This document shows, piece by piece, positions 54,039-63,823 of a DNA stretch of 64,000 bases; position 1 is the first letter of the stretch, and each line of letters starts with the position of its first letter. The DNA is from Paeniglutamicibacter kerguelensis. GTDB taxonomy: Bacteria > Actinomycetota > Actinomycetes > Actinomycetales > Micrococcaceae. The notes below the pieces were generated by a model. That model was not told where the DNA came from, did not search any database, and saw only the letters and a list, made by a program, of their open reading frames with translations. The stretch is taken from assembly GCF_017876535.1 (NCBI RefSeq), contig NZ_JAGIOF010000003.1, positions 28,818 through 92,817 on the forward strand. Reading direction: 5' to 3'. Position numbers and translations under genes: made by a program.

Positions 54039-54974
54039 ATGGCGTTGCCACAATGGCATGGATTCGTTGACCCCGTCCTAAGGATCATGTCCGACGGACA
54101 GATCCGGAGGAATGCCGAGGTTCGAACCACCGTGGCAAAGAGCATGAAGCTTTCCGAGGAGGACATGGCCGAGGTCATGTCCTCCGGGGAAGCCCGCTGG
54201 GTAAACCGAATCAATTGGGCAGTGTTCGACTCGATGAAGGCCGGTTTGCTCGTGCGTGAAGCTCGAGGGCAATACCGGATCAGTGACGAGGGACGTCGCC
54301 GCACTTCAGCCGGGGCACCCATCACATTCCAGACGCTGTTGGAGTACGATTCCTACCGCGAATACCAGAAGAAATCGAAGCCCCCTAAGGCTCCTTCAAC
54401 GGCAAGCTTTAGTGCAATGGATGCTTCGGCAACTCCAGTGGCCGAATCCAATCCGTCTGAAGTCCTGGAACAATCGGCGAGCCAGCTGAACCAGGTCGTA
54501 ATCGACGAAATCTACCGCAATCTTCTCGAACTCACGCCTGACGCGTTCGAGAGGTTGATTCCCTTCGTAGTCAAGGCGTTGGGCTACGGAACCGACAGGG
54601 AAGACAACCTGAGACCCACGCAGCGATCCGGTGACAAGGGGATCGACGGCATCGTCTGGCAGGATGCGCTGGGATTCGACCGCGTCTACCTCCAAGCGAA
54701 GCGGTACTCCGAGGGGAACAACGTCGGCTCGCCCGAGGTACAGGCCTTCAGTGGCGCCTTGGGCCAGTTCCGTGCCACCAAGGGCATCTTCATCACCACC
54801 TCGACGTTCACCAGCGGTGCGCGTGCCGTCGCCCGGGACACCGCCCACTACACCTTGATCCTGATCGACGGGCAGCGGTTGGCCTCGCTCATGTTCGACT
54901 ACGGCGTCGGGGTCCAAGTGGACCGTACCGTGGTGGTGAAGAAGCTTGACCAGGACTTTTTCGACGGTTTCTAG
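54039..54974 (+). CDS. mrr: Mrr-type restriction endonuclease embedded in the hsd operon
   Basis: 311 aa. N-terminal Mrr_N winged helix (about residues 5-95, LPQWHGFVDPVLRIMSDG), a Ser/Pro-rich linker, then the Mrr catalytic domain from about residue 165. The PD-(D/E)XK core is GDKGIDGIVW, then YLQAKRY with the QxK motif. Mrr enzymes cut methylated DNA. It starts 2 nt after hsdS and 10 nt before hsdR, so it is part of the operon. How it coexists with HsdM-methylated host DNA is unclear; recognition of other methyl patterns must be assumed. Confidence 0.9.
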   Translation: MALPQWHGFVDPVLRIMSDGQIRRNAEVRTTVAKSMKLSEEDMAEVMSSGEARWVNRINWAVFDSMKAGLLVREARGQYRISDEGRRRTSAGAPITFQTLLEYDSYREYQKKSKPPKAPSTASFSAMDASATPVAESNPSEVLEQSASQLNQVVIDEIYRNLLELTPDAFERLIPFVVKALGYGTDREDNLRPTQRSGDKGIDGIVWQDALGFDRVYLQAKRYSEGNNVGSPEVQAFSGALGQFRATKGIFITTSTFTSGARAVARDTAHYTLILIDGQRLASLMFDYGVGVQVDRTVVVKKLDQDFFDGF

Positions 54975-54984
54975 GGGGAACTAG

Positions 54985-57900
54985 ATGGCGCAGCACAATG
55001 AAGTGACGTTCGAGGACGAGATCTGCCAGGCACTTGCGGCCCAGGGCTGGATCTATGAGCCGCAGCGCAAGGCCGGCGAGCTTTACGATGCCACCCGGGC
55101 GCTGATCCCGGAGGATGTCTTCGGCTGGCTGGCCGACACGCAGCCGCAGCAGCTGGCCAAGGTCCTGAAGCCCGCGGATTCGCCGGCCGAGCAGGAGCTG
55201 GCCAAGAAACTGCTTCTGGACCGTCTCTGCAAGGTGCTGGACAAGCCGGCGACCAAGGAGGCTGGCATGCTTTCGGTCCTGCGCACGGGGTTCAAGGACG
55301 TTGCCGCCAAGTTCGAGATGTGCCAGTTCAAACCGGCCATGGGCCTGAACCCCCAGACCCTCGAGCGATACAGCAAGGTGCGCCTTCGGGTGGTTCGGCA
55401 GGTGCATTACTCCACGGTCGACACCAAGAAGAGCATCGACCTGGTCCTGTTCGTCAACGGCCTGCCCGTGGCAACCATCGAGCTGAAGACCGACTTCACG
55501 CAAAACATCAACGACGCCGTCGCGCAGTACCGAAACGACCGGTTGCCGCGCAACGGGAAGAACAAGGACGAGCCGCTGCTGTCCTTTGGCCGCCGGGCCC
55601 TGGTGCACTTCGCCGTCAGCAACGACGAGATCCAGATGACCACCGAGCTGAAGGGCAAGGACACCTATTTCCTGCCGTTCAACCTCGGCGACGACGGCCA
55701 CGCCGGCAACCCCGTCAACCCGAAGGGGTCGGCCACCAGCTACCTGTGGGATCAGGTGTTGCAGCGCGATTCCTGGCTGAACATCATCGGCAAGTTCCTG
55801 CACCTGCAGGTCAGCGACAAGACCGACCCCGTCACAGGTGAACGGGACCTCCGCAAGTCCCTGCTCTTCCCGCGCTACCACCAGTGGGACGTGGTCAACC
55901 AGCTCATCGAGACCGCCCGCTCCGAGGGCCCCGGCCACCGGTACCTCATCCAGCACTCGGCGGGTTCCGGCAAGACCAACTCAATTGCCTGGACCGCGCA
56001 CCAGCTCAGCTCCCTGCACGGGGCCGGCAACGAGAAGCTGTTCGACTCGGTGATCGTGGTGACGGACCGCACCGTGCTGGATTCCCAGCTGCAGGACGCG
56101 ATCTACCAGATCGAGCACAAGTCCGGCGTTGTGGTTCCCATCCGCGGCAACGCGGGTTCCAAGTCCGCCGAACTCACCGCCGCACTGACGGCACGGACAC
56201 CGATCATCATCGTCACCATCCAAACCTTCCCCTTCGCTCTGAAAGCCATCGCCGAATCCAGGGCCCTGAAGGGGCGGAATTTCGCGATCATCGCTGACGA
56301 GGCGCACTCTTCCCAGACCGGTTCCACGGCCAACAAGCTGAAGAAGGTCCTGTCTTCGGAGGAACTGGCGGACGTCAATGACGGGGGCGAGTTCGACGTC
56401 GAGGCGTTCCTGGCGGCCGAGATGTCCGAGCGCGCCGACGCGAAGAACATCAGTTACTTCGCGTTCACTGCAACGCCCAAGGCCAAGACCCTCGAGCTGT
56501 TCGGCCGCAAGGGGCCGGACGGGCTGCCGCAGCCGTTCCACCTGTATTCCATGCAGCAAGCCATCGAGGAACGTTTCATCCTGGACGTGCTGCAGAACTA
56601 CACCAGCTACAAGGTCGCCTACCGGCTCACCCACAAGGGGCAGGACTACGACTCCGAAGACTCCAAGGTGGAGAAGTCCGAGGCGCTCAAGTCATTGATG
56701 GGGTGGGTGAAGCTGCACCCCTACAACATCAGCCAGAAGGTCCAGGTGATCGTCGAGCACTTCCGCACCAATGTCGCCTGGCGCCTGGACGGCAAGGCCA
56801 AGGCCATTGTGGTCACCGGCTCCCGCAAGGAAGCCGTGCGGTACAAGCGCGCGATCGACAAGTACATCACCGACGCGGGCTACTCCGGGCTGGGGACCCT
56901 GGTCGCCTTTTCCGGCGAGGTGACCGACGATGAATCCGGGCCCGAGCAATTCACCGAAACCAACATGAACCCGGGGCTGAAGGGCAGGACGCTGCCCGAG
57001 GCGTTCTCCACCGACGAATACAAGATCATGCTGGTGGCCAACAAGTTCCAGACCGGCTTCGACCAGCCCCTGCTGGTGGCGATGTATGTGGACAAAAAGC
57101 TCTCCGGGGTCTCAGCCGTGCAGACACTCTCCCGACTGAACCGCATCGCCGTGGGCAAGGACCAGACATTCGTGCTCGACTTCGTCAACGAACCCGACGA
57201 AATCCTGGCCTCCTTCCAGCCCTATTTCCGGGAAGCCGCACTGGAGGGTGTCTCGGACCCGAACGTCGTCCACGACCTGCAGGCCAAGCTCGATGCCGCC
57301 CAGATCTACCTCGAGTCCGAGGTGGACGGGCTGGCGAAGTCCTACGTCCTGGAGGAAGGCAACAACGCCCTGTCCGGCTGGGTGGCACCGGCGAAGTCCC
57401 GCTTCAATACCCGGTACAACGCCGCCGTGGCCGCGGAGGACAAAACGTCACAGGACGAGCTTGACCTGTTCCGCAAGGACCTGGGATCGTTTATCCGCGC
57501 CTATGATTTCCTCTCCCAGATCTTCGACTTTGCCGACGCCGACCTGGAAAAACGCTCGATCTACTACAAGCACCTGTTACCTGTTCTCCGCGTGAACGAT
57601 GCCAAGGTGGCACTGGATCTTTCCGGGGTGGCGCTGGCGAAGTACGCGCTCAAGGACAAGGGCCAGGCGCAGCTGCAGCTCACTGGCGAGGACGCTGGAT
57701 TGAAACCGCCCACGGAGGTCGGCACCGGGCAGGCGAAGGATCCCGTCTTGTCGACCTGGGAGGAAATCATCCAGCAGGCCAACCTGCCTTTCGAAGGCGA
57801 GGAAATGGATGCCGTGGCGCACTTCGTTGAAGGCGTCCGGCGGGAGCTGGTGAAAAACGATACGCTGCAGAAACAGGCGCAGAACAATTCCCGCAGCCAT

Positions 57901-58062
57901 TTCGGAAGCAGCCCCGACTTGGCCCAGGCAATCACAGATGCCGTGGCCAACTCGATGGACAGCCACTACAACCTGAGTTTGCAGGCGCTGGGGGACAAGA
58001 CGAAAATGGCGGCACTGCTGAAAATGCTCAGTGAATTGGTTTACGAAGAGTTGCAGCTCTAA
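54985..58062 (+). CDS. hsdR: Type I restriction-modification endonuclease/translocase subunit
   Basis: 1025 aa. N-terminal nuclease: SIDLVLFVNGLPVATIELKTDF with the D, ExK pattern near residue 160. The SF2 translocase has Walker A HSAGSGKTNSIAW near 330, ADEAHSSQTG near 435 and FTATPKAKTLE near 495, followed by helicase domain 2 with GFDQPLLVAMYVDK and LSRLNR. The C terminus is a helical region that docks on HsdM/HsdS. ATG 54985 lies 10 nt after mrr. Complete and apparently intact. In 58063-58268 after it, no clear terminator is seen. Confidence 0.93.
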   Translation: MAQHNEVTFEDEICQALAAQGWIYEPQRKAGELYDATRALIPEDVFGWLADTQPQQLAKVLKPADSPAEQELAKKLLLDRLCKVLDKPATKEAGMLSVLRTGFKDVAAKFEMCQFKPAMGLNPQTLERYSKVRLRVVRQVHYSTVDTKKSIDLVLFVNGLPVATIELKTDFTQNINDAVAQYRNDRLPRNGKNKDEPLLSFGRRALVHFAVSNDEIQMTTELKGKDTYFLPFNLGDDGHAGNPVNPKGSATSYLWDQVLQRDSWLNIIGKFLHLQVSDKTDPVTGERDLRKSLLFPRYHQWDVVNQLIETARSEGPGHRYLIQHSAGSGKTNSIAWTAHQLSSLHGAGNEKLFDSVIVVTDRTVLDSQLQDAIYQIEHKSGVVVPIRGNAGSKSAELTAALTARTPIIIVTIQTFPFALKAIAESRALKGRNFAIIADEAHSSQTGSTANKLKKVLSSEELADVNDGGEFDVEAFLAAEMSERADAKNISYFAFTATPKAKTLELFGRKGPDGLPQPFHLYSMQQAIEERFILDVLQNYTSYKVAYRLTHKGQDYDSEDSKVEKSEALKSLMGWVKLHPYNISQKVQVIVEHFRTNVAWRLDGKAKAIVVTGSRKEAVRYKRAIDKYITDAGYSGLGTLVAFSGEVTDDESGPEQFTETNMNPGLKGRTLPEAFSTDEYKIMLVANKFQTGFDQPLLVAMYVDKKLSGVSAVQTLSRLNRIAVGKDQTFVLDFVNEPDEILASFQPYFREAALEGVSDPNVVHDLQAKLDAAQIYLESEVDGLAKSYVLEEGNNALSGWVAPAKSRFNTRYNAAVAAEDKTSQDELDLFRKDLGSFIRAYDFLSQIFDFADADLEKRSIYYKHLLPVLRVNDAKVALDLSGVALAKYALKDKGQAQLQLTGEDAGLKPPTEVGTGQAKDPVLSTWEEIIQQANLPFEGEEMDAVAHFVEGVRRELVKNDTLQKQAQNNSRSHFGSSPDLAQAITDAVANSMDSHYNLSLQALGDKTKMAALLKMLSELVYEELQL

Positions 58063-58444
58063 TGGACGGGCAGATTCAGGATCCCTTTCATGCCGAAATA
58101 CCCTTACGTGAAATGATACGCATGCTATCCACGCCCCTCTTGTGGCCGTAGTTGTCATTGCCGGCAGGAGTAGACCTCATCGATACGAAGACCCAGGGGC
58201 GGCGGCGGCTCTGCTCAAAGGGATTTACAGAAATGGTATTGGTTTTGCATGGGAGTATTGAGCTGTGACTAGCCTCGATTTTTCACCGGGTGCCGGCAGG
58301 CCGCTGATTCCGTGATTTTCCCGGGATCGGCGGCCCGGCTGTTTTTCGGGCATGCAGGGATGGCCATGTCGCCGGCATGGGCGCCGGGTTCCATCTCCCG
58401 GAAGGGGTCTCTTTCGTCTCGAAGGGGCTGTTGTTGGCGGGCCG
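58063..58444. other. Gap between hsdR and the IS1380 transposase
   Basis: 382 bp. Probably includes the 3' end of the IS1380 element; CCTCGATTTTTCACCG at 58273-58288 may be one terminal inverted repeat, weakly similar to the complement of 59903-59916. No gene is supported. Confidence 0.35.
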
Positions 58445-59881
58445 TTATGCCGTCAGGTGCCCGTTTCGCCATCGGTGCCGCAACCGGGTGTTTCCCTCGA
58501 GTAGCGTGGTGAAGAGGTTGGCTTCGGGTGCCGCCTCGGGGACCAGCAGCCGTCGCCGCCGTGCGCTGCTGGTGAGTTTTCCGGCGATCGAAAACAGCCG
58601 GTAGCGCCATCGCTTCAGGTCCCAGACCCCGGCCGCATGACCTGCAGGCAGGATCGCCACTTGCATCCAGGACACGAGGTTCAGCGCAAGCACGGCCAGG
58701 TTGGCCCAGAGCTGGTTGGCCGCGAACGCCTTGAATGGCAGCTTTCCCAGGCCTGCGTTCTTGAGGGTCTTGATGCGGTTTTCGCACCTTGCCCGGGCTC
58801 GGTGCCGGGCATCGAGGAATGCGACGTTGTAGCGCGGGGCATTGGTGAGGAACGCGGTCACGCGGTGCCCGTCGACGTCGAAGAGCGAGGCCTTCGCCCC
58901 GGGATGCAAGGGTTCGGCCCGCAAATAGAGACGGGTGCCTTCGGGGTAGTCCTTGAGCTCGATGACCTTGGTCGCGTCGATGACCCAGGCGTCGTGGCGC
59001 TGGTTTCCGTGCTGGTCCAGCGCTTGTTCCCAGTGCTCCTTGTTGTTGATCCAGCCGATGAAACGTTCGTTGGGCACCGGCAGGGCGAAGGAGGTGGAGA
59101 ACTGGAGTCCCAGCACATACAGGTGGTGCAGGAATTCGCGGGAGGCGCCGGCGCTGTCGGTGCGCACCAGGATCCTCTCCGCGGCCAGGTTCCCCTGACC
59201 GTCGCGCATCGTGTCGGGCAGCTGCCCCAAGGCCTCGGAGAGCACGGTGATGTGATCTTTCGCGGAATTCGCACCCTTGTTTCCCGGCCGCAGCATCGCG
59301 GCCAGGATCTCCCCGGTGCCGTTGTCCTTGCCGTAATCCACCGAGGCAATCATGGGCGCGAACCCGTACCCGCCCTTGTAGGTTCCGGCGCTGTTTTCCT
59401 TTTCGGAGTGCGCGGTTACCAGGGTCGCATCGATGTCGATCACCAGCGGGTCCAGACGGGTGGCCAACGCTGCGGGGTTCCGTTTTCCGGCCGCCGCCCA
59501 GATCCGGGAACGCAGCCGATGGCTGAGGGTGGAAAAGCCGTGGGCGAAGGCCTCGGGCTGGTCGGCGGCACGTGCAACGAACCGGGACACCGTCGCGTCC
59601 GAGGGGACCGGGCCGAAGAGTCCGGGGCTGTTGCGCAGCACGTCCAGGTCCGAGACGTGTTCCCCGCCGCCGGCGAGCATCACCGCGAGCGAGCCGAGGA
59701 TCCGGCCCGGCCGGTGAGTGGCTCGTTCGGGGACGAATTGGGAGAAGCGGTCCTCGCACAGGGCACCGAAACCGGTCGCCTCCACGAACGAGGTCAGCAC
59801 GTTCAACCCGGCATGGGAAATGAGCGACTGGCCGGTCAAGGCCGCCGGAACGGAAGGGAAAACGCGGGTAGTATTGATCAT
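58445..59881 (-). CDS. IS1380 family transposase
   Basis: 478 aa, full length. IS1380 traits: LDPLVIDIDATLVTAHSEKE with the first catalytic Asp, the VRTDSAGASREFLHHL block with the second Asp, and RHRARARCENRIKTLKNAG near residue 370 containing the conserved Glu-Asn-Arg of the family (ENRIK). N-terminal DNA-binding region precedes. It is uninterrupted, so this copy is probably active or recently so. ATG 59881 has AGGA at a long distance and its leader lies inside a 12-bp inverted repeat. The element separates hsdR from the giant nuclease-like gene, in opposite orientation. Confidence 0.9.
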   Translation of the reverse strand: MINTTRVFPSVPAALTGQSLISHAGLNVLTSFVEATGFGALCEDRFSQFVPERATHRPGRILGSLAVMLAGGGEHVSDLDVLRNSPGLFGPVPSDATVSRFVARAADQPEAFAHGFSTLSHRLRSRIWAAAGKRNPAALATRLDPLVIDIDATLVTAHSEKENSAGTYKGGYGFAPMIASVDYGKDNGTGEILAAMLRPGNKGANSAKDHITVLSEALGQLPDTMRDGQGNLAAERILVRTDSAGASREFLHHLYVLGLQFSTSFALPVPNERFIGWINNKEHWEQALDQHGNQRHDAWVIDATKVIELKDYPEGTRLYLRAEPLHPGAKASLFDVDGHRVTAFLTNAPRYNVAFLDARHRARARCENRIKTLKNAGLGKLPFKAFAANQLWANLAVLALNLVSWMQVAILPAGHAAGVWDLKRWRYRLFSIAGKLTSSARRRRLLVPEAAPEANLFTTLLEGNTRLRHRWRNGHLTA

Positions 59882-59957
59882 CGAAAAGGTGAGTCCTGAT
59901 TTGGGTGGATAAAAGGTGTGGTTACCTCTATTTTCCCAGTTCAGCTCACCTTTTCGT
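59882..59957. repeat. 12-bp inverted repeat in the IS1380 leader
   Basis: CGAAAAGGTGAG at 59882-59893 and CTCACCTTTTCG at 59946-59957 are exact complements 52 nt apart, immediately before the transposase ATG. It may lie at the element end or form a leader hairpin that limits transposase translation. Confidence 0.65.
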
Positions 59958-59989
59958 CGTTAAAGACGCTTAATGACATCCGCAACTCA

Positions 59990-62900
59990 TGAAAACGCCG
60001 GGCTAGTATTCCGACGGGACGCGTTCCGCAAAATATAGATGGCCCCTCCCTCGTCGCCGCCGTCTCCGGACTGATGCTCCTTCCAGAAAACGCCCCGCGA
60101 CTCGTACGCCTACATAGACTCGCGGCCCTTGGCATGGCTCTCGATGACAATCAAGCTTCGGCCATGAGCCCCAATGCCGTCCGGGCGCTCCTACGGACTG
60201 AATACATCGGCGGGCCAGGCATCTTGGCACAAGAAGACCCGTACTCAGAAGTGCTTGTGCAAAGCGTCAGCTTCTTCGGCGGGCCATATCTTGTATCGCC
60301 GGGATCAGGCGAACACACTGTTGCTGATCTAGAGAATTTAATGGACGCAGCCTTTCGCGAACCATGGATGCCGAATGACCTGCGTGGCCCAGCTCGACAG
60401 CTGATTCAAGGTCTCCTCATGGTCAGCGACATGGTCCTTAAACGAGCAGGCCTCACACGAGGCACACTGCCAAGTGGGTCCGCACGAACACCGGTCTATG
60501 TTCCTGGCTCGAATTGGCTGGAAGAACTTTCCCGGGCTGCTTTCCTTTCGAATGACGAACTCGATGCTCACGGCGCTTGGCTACGGATGGTCATCGATAC
60601 TCTCGCCCTCAATCCGGGCGAGCTAGTTGATCCGTGCGTTGATGACATCACTGACGATCGCCTCTACATTTCCCCTTTTCTGCGGCTTTCGTCCGGTTAC
60701 CAACTTGTACTGCCATTGGACCTGCTCATCACCATCCGCTTCCATCTCCTGCGTTTTGTACGCCAAGAAGGCGAGCTTGAAAAGTTCGGCAGACAGTGGA
60801 GGGACGCCGCATTCCGTCGAGTCATGAGGTTGCTTCCTCGCGATGCATCACCCGTTGCTCTCGAAAATGACGGTGTTATGAGCCGCTATCTCTTACCAAT
60901 TGATAGCAAGCGGGATCTTCACATCATCGTGGCGACCGACCCCCTCGTCGACTGGCAACTCGATGTTTGGGGTACCTATGGCACACAGGCCGCAATGAGT
61001 CAGCTTGCCCATTTAATGGAACCCGACGTGCGTAGAACATATTCGTCGGCGGAGACCACGCTCCATCTGGTCATCACTGACAGCCCTGGACGCGGTGCTG
61101 TCTGGGGCATCCCAAACATAGCGGACTCTGACCCCGTGCTCATGGCTAGATCCGACGATCTTGAAATCATGCTGCATCACGAGCCTGATGGCCCGCTTGG
61201 GCTACTGCTTTTCGCAGAGGCAGTTGACCGACGCCCGGGTGAGTCATTTTCCACCGCCGTTCTCGACGAGTTTTCTTCGTACAACGACCATGAAAAATCG
61301 TTCTATTTCACCGACGGAAAACCGGCCACTTTCACGCTTTTTCAGACAGCAGATGGTATACAGCCACGAAAGAAGTACTTCACAGAAACCGACCGGCACG
61401 GCGTCATCCCTCCTGTGAAGAATCCGAGCGTCCTGCAAGCCCAGCGTCGTTACGAACGCGATGCACCGGAGATCTTCATTATCGAGCCCCACAGCTCATA
61501 CCTCGGTTATGTAGTTGAACTCGATGTCCGAGATATCTTCGTGACTATAGACCCCGACTCAACCGAACATACTGGCTTGGATCTGGACCTTCTTGAATGC
61601 GTGGCTTACTGGGTTCGTGAGTGCGCAATCCACACCGAAAACCAAAGCGCTTCCACGACAACGGAACTAGTGATCAGACGGGGAGACCCCGAAGCATGGA
61701 AAATGACCAGCGATTGGTCACGGTCCCAGCCAGCCATTCGGGTCTCACCCATGACCAGTGGGTTCACTCTGGAGTTGACAGAGACCTTCGTAGCGCTCCT
61801 CCAAGAGAAAAAGAATACGGCGGAGCGGGAACTAGTCTCAGCACTTCTCGTCAGTTTGTTCGATATTGACCGAACAGAACTAGGGCTGCCACTTAGTAAA
61901 ATTGCCCCACTGGGTACCAAACGAATGCTCAATTCATTCAATCAAAGCACTAATCCCGACATGCTGGCCCACAGGCTGCCCCGCCCATTGACTGGTCACG
62001 ACCAAGTCGCCGCGCAATTACTTGACGAACTTGGCGAATGGCTTCGGTCACCGAACGGCGGCAATTTCTCGGTCGGAAATTTCGAGGGTCATGCTCGGAC
62101 CGAGTTGCTCAAATCTACCGTCGGCCACCTCTTCAATGTTCTTGAAACGGAGATCGCTGGCTACGACCAAAGAATCCTGCTCGACTTCCTCATCGCCCAA
62201 AATGAAACTCTGAGCCACGACGCCAAAGTCAATGCGACCATGCTGAAATCCCGGTTGGCGTGCTTCGGTGAAAACTCCCACACGGTCACGGAACTTGTCG
62301 AGCACCGGAAGGAAAGTGCGTCGGCACAACGTGCCAACCGTTTCTTGATCGAATACGTGGCAGCTCAGCCTCCGTCCGGAACCAACACCATCGACGTCCG
62401 TGACTACTATCGTCTCCTGAGCGTGGCAAAAGAACTCATTGACAGAGCAACAGCCTCCGATCTCCTCCACTACGGTATCGCTGACTTCCAGGTATCCATT
62501 CTTGACTCAGGTCGCCTTGGCCTCAGCCGAAATGAGTCGGTAACCACTGCAATGGAAATCTATGCCACAGCATCAAGCCGGCGATCGGTTCGATCAGCCC
62601 AAAGCGAGGACGCTAGCCCAGAAACGGACGTCTTCGACTACGCCGAATTCATTGAAAGAAGCGCAGATGCAATGCGAGCCGAGTTCGGCTTCACTTTCAC
62701 CGAACTACGTGCCGTGTGCGGCGGTCTTCTCGAGATAGCAACCGCTGACCAAGTAACTCGCATCGACCGTTCCGAAGCCATCTCTAAGATCATTGAAAAA
62801 ACAGCTCTAACGGACAGCACAGTAAACGCGGTTCTTGACCGAATCGTCCTCACTGCGCGAGCGTCATTCCTTGAAATTAAGGAAGACGCCTGGCCGTGGC

Positions 62901-63607
62901 GATATAACCGGGACAGTTCGTATATTCGGCGGCCTTTGGTACAGCAGGGGAACGAACTGGTCTTCGGCTTTCGGAGCATATATCGCTTGGGCCTCTACTG
63001 GCTCGATAACCTTCTTTCTGGTCGTCTGCAAGGCCGGGCGAAGACTACCGAGATGCAGCGCTGTATCTCGGAGGCGAGGGGCCGTATCAACGACGCGTTC
63101 GCTCATTCGGTGGCCGCAAGACTCCAAGCCCTCGGCATGACGACACTCGTTTCAGTGAAGAAGATCGGTAAAAACCGAATTGTCGACCCTAACGGGCAAG
63201 ACCTCGGCGATATCGATGTTCTGGCCTATCACCCGGATACCAGGTCAATTTTGGCCGTCGAGGCAAAAGACTTCGAGATTGCACGGACGCCAGCCGAGAT
63301 GTCCAACGAACTCGAGAAGTTATTCCACGGAAAAAAGAAGAAAAAACCGACTGTCGAACTCCATCAAAGGCGCATGGAATGGCTACGCAACAATGTCGCC
63401 GACGTTGTTCAGGCGATGGGCACCAATTCCAATGGAGCTCCATGCAAGCTGATTGGCCTAATTGTGACGAGCGACCCCCTTGTCACGCCACTGGTCGAAG
63501 CAAGCCCTCTACCTGTGATCCCCTTTGATGATGTTGAACTTGAGACGCTAGGACTCATTCCAAACCGACCCGTTCGCACTCCAAACAAAAAGCATAAGCG
63601 CCGATAA
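59990..63607 (+). CDS. Giant protein of unknown function with C-terminal PD-(D/E)XK nuclease-like domain
   Basis: About 1205 aa from ATG 59990, or 1177 aa from ATG 60074. The frame is open from 59978, and the stretch IDGPSLVAAVSGLMLLPENA reads like real protein, so I favour the upstream start; neither start has a clear ribosome site. No membrane segments. The body is mixed alpha/beta and I recognise no family in it. About 130 residues before the end, GDIDVLAYHP and ILAVEAKDF give the D and E-x-K of a PD-(D/E)XK nuclease, followed by a Lys-rich KKKKKP loop. The C-terminal tail is basic. The position at the end of a defence cluster suggests a defence nuclease. Confidence 0.7.
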
Positions 63608-63678
63608 CAGCACATATGGAAAGCGTGCCCGCGTTCCGAGTGAGCCCCGTTCAAGCCCGGCCACGCAAGCCGCCAACA

Positions 63679-63738
63679 AGGGTCCCGGCCTGGGGTGCCG
63701 GGACCCTCGGGTGCACCGCACTATGGACGTGCGGTGCA
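63679..63738. terminator. Two consecutive hairpins, likely bidirectional terminator
   Basis: Stem 1: AGGGTCCCGGC (63679-63689) with 63697-63707, 11 bp perfect. Stem 2: TGCACCGCAC (63712-63721) with 63729-63738, 10 bp perfect. They lie between the giant plus-strand gene and the minus-strand partial gene at the window edge. Confidence 0.75.
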
Positions 63739-63823
63739 TGGCCCGACAGCCACGGGCTAGGGAACCCGAACATCAAGCCGGTCGGGCCCTGCCCGCGGAC
63801 CCCGGGTACGGCCCTCGCGGGCC

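Noticed and set aside
58269..59759. 496-aa open frame on the minus strand
   Set aside because: Second frame of the IS1380 transposase region, Arg/Pro/Gly-rich; the 478-aa frame carries the catalytic motifs.
58637..59899. 420-aa open frame on the plus strand
   Set aside because: Antisense to the IS1380 transposase; low-complexity Gly/Val/Arg translation without domains.
58273..59916. Exact ends of the IS1380 element
   Set aside because: Candidate terminal repeats match only weakly and no flanking target duplication was found, so no boundaries are claimed.
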